In this document: in pieces, positions 57,215 through 64,000 of the stretch
Numbering within the stretch: the first letter of the stretch is position 1
Layout of the letters: each line of letters starts with the position of its first letter
Assembly (NCBI GenBank): GCA_014904845.1
Contig: MU119208.1
Location: 372,001 to 436,000, forward strand
Length of the DNA stretch: 64,000 nt
DNA from: Acephala macrosclerotiorum
Taxonomy: Eukaryota > Ascomycota > Leotiomycetes > Helotiales > Mollisiaceae
Reading direction: 5' to 3'
Notes under the pieces: generated by a model
Told to the model about the DNA's origin: nothing
The model's database searches: none
Seen by the model: the letters and a program-made list of their open reading frames with translations, nothing else
Position numbers and translations under genes: made by a program

Positions 57215-60200
57215 ATGCAATGCTACACGGAGCTGACACCTCCTACAGCTGTCACACACTCGTTGAGTTTACCGTTTGTGTCTACCAACGCCAACAACCT
57301 CATCGTCGCGAAAACCTCTTTACTTCAGATCTTCGCGACTAAGACAGTATCAATTGACGCCGAGGACTTGCGGGATAGTGAAGCATCGAGAAAGGATGGC
57401 AAATGGGATGCGACGATTAGTGATGACGCGCTGGAAACATCGTTCCCTGGGGTTGACTCAGTCTTGCGTACAGGCAGCGCGAAAAGAACGAAGCTCGTCC
57501 TGGTGGCAGAATATACACTCTCTGGAGCGATCACATCTCTGGCGCGAATAAAGACACTCACTTCAAAGTCTGGTGGGGAAGCGCTCTTGGTCGGGCTGAA
57601 GGATGCGAAGCTGAGTTTGGTGGAATGGGATCCCGAACGGCCTGGTATATCGACTATATCGATTCATTATTACGAGCAAGATGATCTCCAAGGTGGCCCC
57701 TGGGCGCCATCCCTTAAGGATTGTGTCAACTACATATCGGCGGACCCAGGTAGTCGCTGTGCGGCTCTCAAATTCGGCGCTCGTAACTTGGCTATATTAC
57801 CCTTCAAGCAAGATGAAGACGATGTGAATATGGATGATTGGGATGAGGATATAGATGGACCAAGACCCGACAAAGGCTCTAAGATCACAAATGGTACAAG
57901 TGCGAACGATGACACCCCTTACAGCTCATCGTTCGTTTTGCGCCTGCCATCACTAGATCCCAATCTCATTCATCCGATTCACCTCTCTTTCCTCTACGAA
58001 TATCGAGAGCCCACCTTTGGTATTCTTGCATCAAGCACCGCCCCGTCATCTTCGCTGCTATATGAAAGAAGAGACTATCTCACCTACATGGTGTTTACAT
58101 TGGACTTGCATCAGAAAGCCTCTACGACAATTCTTTCTGTCACTAGTCTACCGTACGATCTGACAGAAGTTATTCCATTACCTGCCCCTGTTGGAGGTGC
58201 TCTTCTTGTTGGTAGTAATGAGTTGATTCACATCGATCAAGCTGGGAAGGCAAATGGAGTCGCAGTCAACATGTTCGCTAAGCAAGTTACTTCCTTTGGT
58301 CTGGCTGATCAGTCAGAGTTGGATTTGCGCCTTGAAGGCTGCAGAATTGAGCAGCTATCAATACAGAATGGCGAGATGATCATTATACTTCAGTCTGGTG
58401 ACCTCGGAATTCTAAGCTTCCGCATGGATGGGCGATCTGTTTCAGGACTGAGTGTTCGAAGGGTATCCAGTGAAGCAGGCGGTTCGATTCTCTCAGGTCG
58501 CGCCTGCACAATAAGCCCGCTAGGTCAGAATGCTCTCTTTATTGGGAGCGAGTCATCGGATGCTATAGTCCTTGGTTGGAGCAAGAAATCAAACCAGCTC
58601 ACCCGTCGAAAGTCAAGGCTAGATCTGGCTGATGCTAACGACGATATGGATGAGGACGAAGAAGAAGATGACGATTTGGACGATGATTTGTACGGCGATG
58701 GTCCATCGACAGCCGTGACTGCCACCAACGGCGCTGGTCAAGTAGATGCCACCAACAGCAAAGCCGGTGACTATAACTTTCAGATACACGATCGTCTCAT
58801 AAACATTGCTCCTATTATTGGTACGACCTTCGGGAAGTGTGGCGCCTTCCGAGACGAGGAAGAAAAGGTCAACTCCGAAGGAGTGATAGGTGACCTTGAG
58901 CTTGTTGCTGCCGTCGGTAAGCAGAAAGGTGGATCCCTGGCAGTAATTCACAGGAAGATACAACCAAAAGTTATTGGGAGATTCGAATTTCCCGAAGCAC
59001 GGGGGATATGGACGATGAGCGCCAAGAAGCCTACAGAAAAGGGTCTTGAGGCCAAAAAAGAGAAGTCCACCATGAGTGGAGACTACGGCATCGAGGCTCA
59101 GTACGACAAGCTGATGATCGTTTCGAAAGCCCTTCCCGATGGTACAGAACAATCCGATGTCTATGCACTGACAGCAGTAAACTTTGAAGCCCTTACAGAG
59201 ACTGAATTTGAGCCCGCTGCAGGTCCAACTATTGAGGCTGGCACATTGGGCAATGGGATGCGTGTCATCCAAGTTCTTAAATCTGAAGTTCGCAGTTATG
59301 ACGGAGGTAAGTTTCTTTCTCATTTTCTCTTCTTGCCATTGGAGGTGGTCGGTCGTTCAGTATGGAAACGCAAGAAACCGCTACCCTCATTCTTCAACAA
59401 AAGCATCTGCCAATATAAGTTCTCGTTATGCTTGCTTTCTGGGGAGCTATTCGGGAATATATCATGTCCTATAGCATCAATGAAAGCGTTTACCACCATC
59501 TCTGAGCGTCCATATCGTGTGCCACTACAACATCTAGAACCCGCCAATCACATTCTGAACAGGATGCTAACCTGACGGTTAATCTTAGATCTCGGCTTGG
59601 CCCAAATATTGCCTATGTTCGACGATGACACCGGTGCTGAACCCAAGATCATCAGTGCGAGTTTCGCGGATCCATTCTTGCTTCTCATCAGGGACGACTC
59701 GAGTATCTTCGTTGCTCAATGTGACGACAATAACGAGTTGGAGGAGCTAGAACGGGACGATGATGGCTTGCTAAGCACGAAATGGTTGACAGGATGCTTG
59801 TACACTGACACGACTGGTATTTTTGCGCTAGTTCAATCCGACAAGGGCCAGAAGCCTGGAGAAAATATCCTGATGTTCCTCCTCAGTGCGGGTGGAGCTT
59901 TGCATGTAAGACTTCTTCTAGAACGATTGCTTATTCGCGACTAACTTTGCTAGATCTACGCACTACCTGACCTCTCCAAAGCTGTATACGTTGCAGAAGG
60001 TCTATGTTTTGTGCCGCCAGTTCTATCGGCGGATTATGCAGCTAGAAGATCTGCTGCTCGTGAGACGTTGACCGAGATCATAGTAGCAGATCTCGGCGAT
60101 GAAGTCTCAACATCTCCTTATCTAATTGTAGGTTGATGAGATTGACATCTTGATATATGCTAACAGTCTGGCAGTTACGCCCCTCAAGCGATGACCTCAC

Positions 60201-61966
60201 GATATACGAACCATTCCGAACAGCCGCTTCATCTTCAAATGATCTCTCCTCCACACTTCATTTCTTCAAAATTCACAATCCTCACTTAGCCCGAAATCCG
60301 GAGGTCTCGGCGGAGGTGATAGCTGAGGAAGGAGAAGAAACAAGAAATGAGCCCATGCGTGCCATTTCAAATGTCGATGGCTACAGCGCAGTCTTCCTGC
60401 CTGGCGGATCACCAGGCTTTGTTATCAAGAGTGCTAAGAGCACACCTAAAGTGCTCAGTCTACAGGGCACTGGAGTGCGAGGAATGAACAGCTTCCATAC
60501 TGCAGGTTGTGAAAGGGGCTTCATTTATGCAGATGTTGAAGGCATCGCACGCGTGGCACAACTACCCCCTGCATCAAATTTTGCAGAATTGGGCGTCACA
60601 TTACGAAAGGTTGACATCGGTGAAGATGTTCATACGATCGCGTATCACCCTGGTATGCAATGCTATGCTGTCGGGACGAGCACCAGGACACAGTTCGAGC
60701 TTCCGAAGGACGACGACCACCATCGTGAATGGGCTAAAGAAGACATACCCTTTAAGCCAACCATGGAGCAAGGTTATATCAAGCTCGTCAATCCCGTCAA
60801 TTGGACGGTGGTCAACACCATTCCACTTGATCATTTCGAAATGGTGATGTGTATGAGCACCATCAACCTCGAGGTCTCAGAAATTACCCAGGAACGCAAG
60901 CAGTTGATCACAGTTGGCACAGCGATATGCAAAGGTGAAGACCTGCCAACTAAAGGCAGAATCTACGTCTACGACGTGGTCAGTGTTATTCCTGAAGCCG
61001 ATCGTCCTGAGACGAACAAACGCCTAAAACTCATAGCGAAAGAAGAAATCGCTCGAGGAGCTGTGACTGTTATTTCAGAAATCGGTACTCAAGGTTTCAT
61101 GCTCGTTGCTCAAGGACAGAAATGCATGGTTCGTGGTCTCAAAGAAGATGGAACTCTCCTCCCTGTCGCATTCTTGGACATGAACTCCTACACAACTTCC
61201 ATGAAAGAGCTTCGTGGTACCGGCCTCTGCGTCTTCGGTGATGCGATCAAAGGCGTCTGGTTCGCTGGATATACGGAAGATCCATACAAGATGATACTTT
61301 TCGGCAAGTCAGCAAAGGGTATGGAAATTATTGCGGTAGAGCTCCTTCCGGATGGCAAAGAACTTTACATCATCGCGGCAGACGCAGATTGCAATTTGCA
61401 TATCATGCAATATAATCCCGAACGTAAGTCTACCCATATTCTCATTTTATGGATCCTCGATTAATGTTCCAGATCCGAAATCCATCCAAGGACATCTCCT
61501 TCTTCATCGCTCGACGTTCTCACTTGGAGGACATATGCCGACGACCATGACACTTCTTCCAAGGACAAAAGCTGCATCTATCATTCCTCCTTCGCCAGAT
61601 GCCATGGATATCGCGGCTGATGCGACGATTCCTGAGCATGAGATTCTTATCACTTCCTCTACTGGCGCTATCTCGCTTCTCTCTCCACTAGGTGAAGCTC
61701 AATACCGACGCTTGAGTACACTGACGTCTCATCTCACAAACACGTTGTATCATGCTTGCGGTCTGAATCCAAGAGCGTATAGGATTGATAGAGATGCGCC
61801 TGAGGGAATGGTCGGAAGCAGAACGGTAGTTGATGGCACGATCTTGATGCGATGGATGGAGTTGGGGAGTCAGAGACGGGCGGAGGTTGCTGGAAGAGTT
61901 GGTATTGATGTTGATGAGGTGAGGGATGAGTTGGTTGCGCTTATGGGCGGCTTGGGTTATTTGTGA
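57215..61966 (+). CDS. CFT1: CPSF160 / cleavage factor two protein 1
   Basis: Largest subunit of the mRNA cleavage and polyadenylation complex, built of WD-type beta-propellers (CPSF_A family). Exons 57215-59306, 59589-59905, 59954-60127, 60175-61423 and 61473-61966 give 1441 residues, in the usual range. MQCYTELTPPTAVTHSLSLP is the conserved N-terminus. Later blocks include ARIKTLTSKSGGEALLVGLK, DAKLSLVEWDPE, SIHYYEQDDLQGG, FLYEYREPTFGIL, a long acidic insert (DMDEDEEEDDDLDDDLYGDG), DPFLLLIRDDSSIFVAQCD, FLPGGSPGFVIKS, KDEDLPTKGRIYVYDV-type EDLPTKGRIYVYDV, the CPSF_A core IKGVWFAGYTEDPYKMILFG and the C-terminal DEVRDELVALMGGLGYL. The first intron (59307-59588) is unusually long at 282 nt; the others are about 47-50 nt. 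Confidence 0.96.
59307..59588 (+). other. Oversized CFT1 intron with a nearly open frame
   Basis: 282 nt, with donor GTAAGT and acceptor TTAG. It falls inside the otherwise continuous SYDGDLGLAQILPMF segment, so it must be removed. The reading frame of exon 1 stays open through it for about 270 nt and stops 13 bases before the acceptor, so retention would truncate the protein at about 787 residues. Confidence 0.85.
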
Positions 61967-63110
61967 TTTTGTTGTAGAGGTGGTGGTGGTGTTCTAGCGA
62001 GAGGAGATTTCTTACAGCTTGAAATCCCCGGATTCCATTAGACCTCCCAAGCTCAGATGATTAGTACGATCCGGAGCAAATATCAAAGTTGGCTTTTTCA
62101 TGAGTAACGTTTTTCCGCTTTTCGAAGGCTGGCATTCTCCAACCGCATTGTCTGTCACACAAATCACGTAGTTTCTCTGCATCAGCCCAAGTGTTTGAAG
62201 GTCAGTAGCCAAGTTCAAAAGGATACCCTAGGACATGACTCGAGGATATTATAGAATCTCTGGGACTTCTGGAGCTGCCCCTTGTTGCGCCGAATCGAAT
62301 GCCGTACTCCACTTCACTGAAGTGAGCGAGGTACTTGCGAAATATCTCAAGATGTTCTCGAAGATGCCGGACATTAAGCCTCAAAAGACCTTTTTTGTGG
62401 TGGACCTTTGCTTCTTGAGGAAGGAACGAAGCGCTGCCCGAGGAGGAAGGAGCGGAGCGGAGCTTAAGTAGATGCTTCCCAACTTCGAACCTCCTTCACT
62501 CCAACAACATCAACATCCGCAAGATGTGCGCGATCAAGAGGTTGAAATGTCCCCAGTGCGCGCTAGATAATTCAACCCCTTAACGCCCACACGTCTATAT
62601 GCCATGTGGCAAATTGGTCAATTGGGTCAGCATTAACCAACCAACCACACCAATTGTGACGCGGCTATTATGTGGCATCCTCGCTCCTGATATGCGTGGC
62701 GTAAGAGCAGTGGTTCCCTGATATAAACACCGTTCTGATCCCAGCGGTAAGCTTTTGCAATGTCCCAGATCTGTCGGGACATTCTAATCAAACATGCAAT
62801 CCCTGACCCTTTGAACGACGCTGTTACTACGGCTTTGTTTGTTTGCACCTCCACACCCACTCACAAACCGACGCAACTTGACGGATGGCCGTGGCAACAT
62901 CATTACCCTTACTCAAAAGGGTCGAAACATTGGCATGAAATCTCCGTATCGCCAACTTTTATTGCTAGAATACAAAACCGGATGATGCTCCCTTGCAATT
63001 GGATTGAACTTGAGGAGACTGCTTGCTTTCTATGCTCATTAGACACCTCCTATCCATTCTCGACAATATCCCAAGTCTCTGGTAACAATGCAGGCATAGG
63101 ATCGTCAATT
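61967..63110. other. Intergenic / ambiguous 5' region of the last gene
   Basis: The frame that becomes the 63111 protein is open from 62760, but the first 117 codons look unlike the rest (cysteine- and aromatic-rich, no repeats). A true exon, a leader or chance are all possible. There is a purine-rich patch (GGAAGGAGCGGAGCGGAGC) at about 62447. Confidence 0.4.
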
Positions 63111-63797
63111 ATGTCTTCGGCCCCATCTCAGCAATCCTTTCAAAGTTCAGGGGCCCGAAGTCTTGCAGATACACCCATCACAACACCAGGAAGTGGTTTG
63201 AGCGCAATGTCACCTACAGAAAGGGTGAGATTTCAAGCAGCTGCCGACAGTTCAGGTGGCGAATCAATGCAGCCGAGCGGTATCAGGAGGAATCAACACG
63301 CTGAGAGTACGGAGCAAAGTGGGATACAGCAGCCTACCGGTCTAGCTCTTGAACCGGCGAGCACCAATACTTCTGGGAATGAATGGATCTGGGACGAGTA
63401 TGCTGATATGAACCCCGACTTAATTGCACTCAGCAATGAGCTGGAAGCGCGAGAGAGGGCGAGGGGAGCAGACAGAGCGCGTCCTGGTCTAGAAGTCCTA
63501 TTTCCCTGGGTACAAGAGATGGCAGGACGGAACTCCACGAGCAATGAGACCCATCCGACCGATACAAGCGGCTATGTTGACAATCTCACAAATCCCTCGC
63601 AGAGCAAAGGCCTCGTGACAGAGGAGAACAGAATATACAACTTTGAAGACGATACTGTACTAGGAGATGAGGGTACTTTGATGGGCAATCTCACAAATTT
63701 CTCGCGGGATAGAGCCCTCGTGATGGAGGAAGATGGATTATACGACTTTGAATACGATGATGTACTGCAAGACTACGAGTTTTTGACTGGCAACTAG
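63111..63797 (+). CDS. Unrecognised acidic protein with an internal repeat
   Basis: I do not recognise this protein. From the ATG at 63111 it has 228 residues: a Ser/Gln-rich N-terminus (MSSAPSQQSFQSSGARS), then NEWIWDEYADMNPDLIALSN, ELEARERARGADRARPGLEV and LFPWVQEMAGR. The C-terminus carries a tandem pair of units of about 34 residues: VDNLTNPSQSKGLVTEEN then YNFEDDTVLGDEGTL, and GNLTNFSRDRALVMEEDG then YDFEYDDVLQDYEFL. The frame begins earlier at 62760, so the start is uncertain. Beyond the TAG at 63795-63797 the same frame stays open for 38 basic codons to a TGA at 63912-63914. Confidence 0.5.
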   Translation: MSSAPSQQSFQSSGARSLADTPITTPGSGLSAMSPTERVRFQAAADSSGGESMQPSGIRRNQHAESTEQSGIQQPTGLALEPASTNTSGNEWIWDEYADMNPDLIALSNELEARERARGADRARPGLEVLFPWVQEMAGRNSTSNETHPTDTSGYVDNLTNPSQSKGLVTEENRIYNFEDDTVLGDEGTLMGNLTNFSRDRALVMEEDGLYDFEYDDVLQDYEFLTGN

Positions 63798-64000
63798 CAC
63801 AACACGCAAAGGAAGCACCAAGCCGAAGATGAGCTAGCCGCAGATATGCAAAGTCCAGCAAAGAAACACCGAAAAGACGAAGATAAAGGGAAGGGTAAGG
63901 GTATTATGAGGTGAGAAGGCCGCTAAGGATTGTAGATTGTACATTATGGCCCTACTATGGGATTAGGGATGGCTTCAAGGAGTCATTACAAGGTGAAGAA
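63798..64000. other. Downstream region with an in-frame basic tail
   Basis: Codons following the TAG read HNTQRKHQAEDELAADMQ and SPAKKHRKDEDKGKGKG before a TGA at 63912-63914. Nothing else is recognised to the window end. Confidence 0.4.

Noticed and set aside
1..64000. tRNA or rRNA genes, CRISPR arrays and intact transposases
   Set aside because: I saw no clear tRNA B-box with a matching acceptor stem, no regularly spaced repeats and no transposase-like protein; a dedicated scan could still find a tRNA.

Overview
The window looks like nuclear DNA of a filamentous ascomycete (Pezizomycotina). Almost every recognisable gene is a fungal orthologue interrupted by short GT-AG introns of roughly 45-100 nt. 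I lean towards Leotiomycetes from general gene character, but no marker in the window settles the class.

Layout. 0.9-4.2 kb holds two core genes, CKS1 (cell-cycle CDK subunit) and ERO1 (ER thiol oxidase). 4.5-24 kb is an accessory-like stretch. It contains a broken carboxylesterase, a broken Gfo/Idh/MocA (GAL80-like) gene next to a broken Zn2Cys6 regulator, tandem repeats, an AT-rich island with a decayed inverted copy of the esterase 3' end, and five scattered members of a small single-span membrane protein family that I cannot name. Two core genes, USB1 (U6 snRNA processing) and PAL1 (cell shape), sit inside this stretch. 25-32.5 kb holds PEX13 (peroxisomal import), an NmrA-like gene and a large uncharacterised membrane protein. 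32.5-44 kb is gene-poor, with two cell-surface genes (TOS1-like and an Asp f 4-like secreted protein). 44-62 kb is dense core genome: ATG14-like, a small conserved protein, a broken lipase, a DUF3807-like protein, an ANCHR/ZFYVE19-like protein, two tandem F-box paralogues, an LMBD1-type transporter and CFT1/CPSF160. The window ends with an unrecognised acidic protein.

The most unusual content is the small membrane family at 8.7-23.7 kb. Each member has one transmembrane segment followed by a basic patch, and a conserved terminal exon ending in a GYELAFRIGRSR-like sequence. Three members share a predicted 4-nt first exon that holds only the start codon plus one base. The esterase relic and its GC-to-AT differences suggest local duplication followed by RIP-like mutation.

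The genes do not form an obvious pathway cluster. Divergent pairs with shared upstream regions are ATG14-like / 46180 gene and LMBD1-like / CFT1. All identifications come from reading translations by eye; no database search was run.
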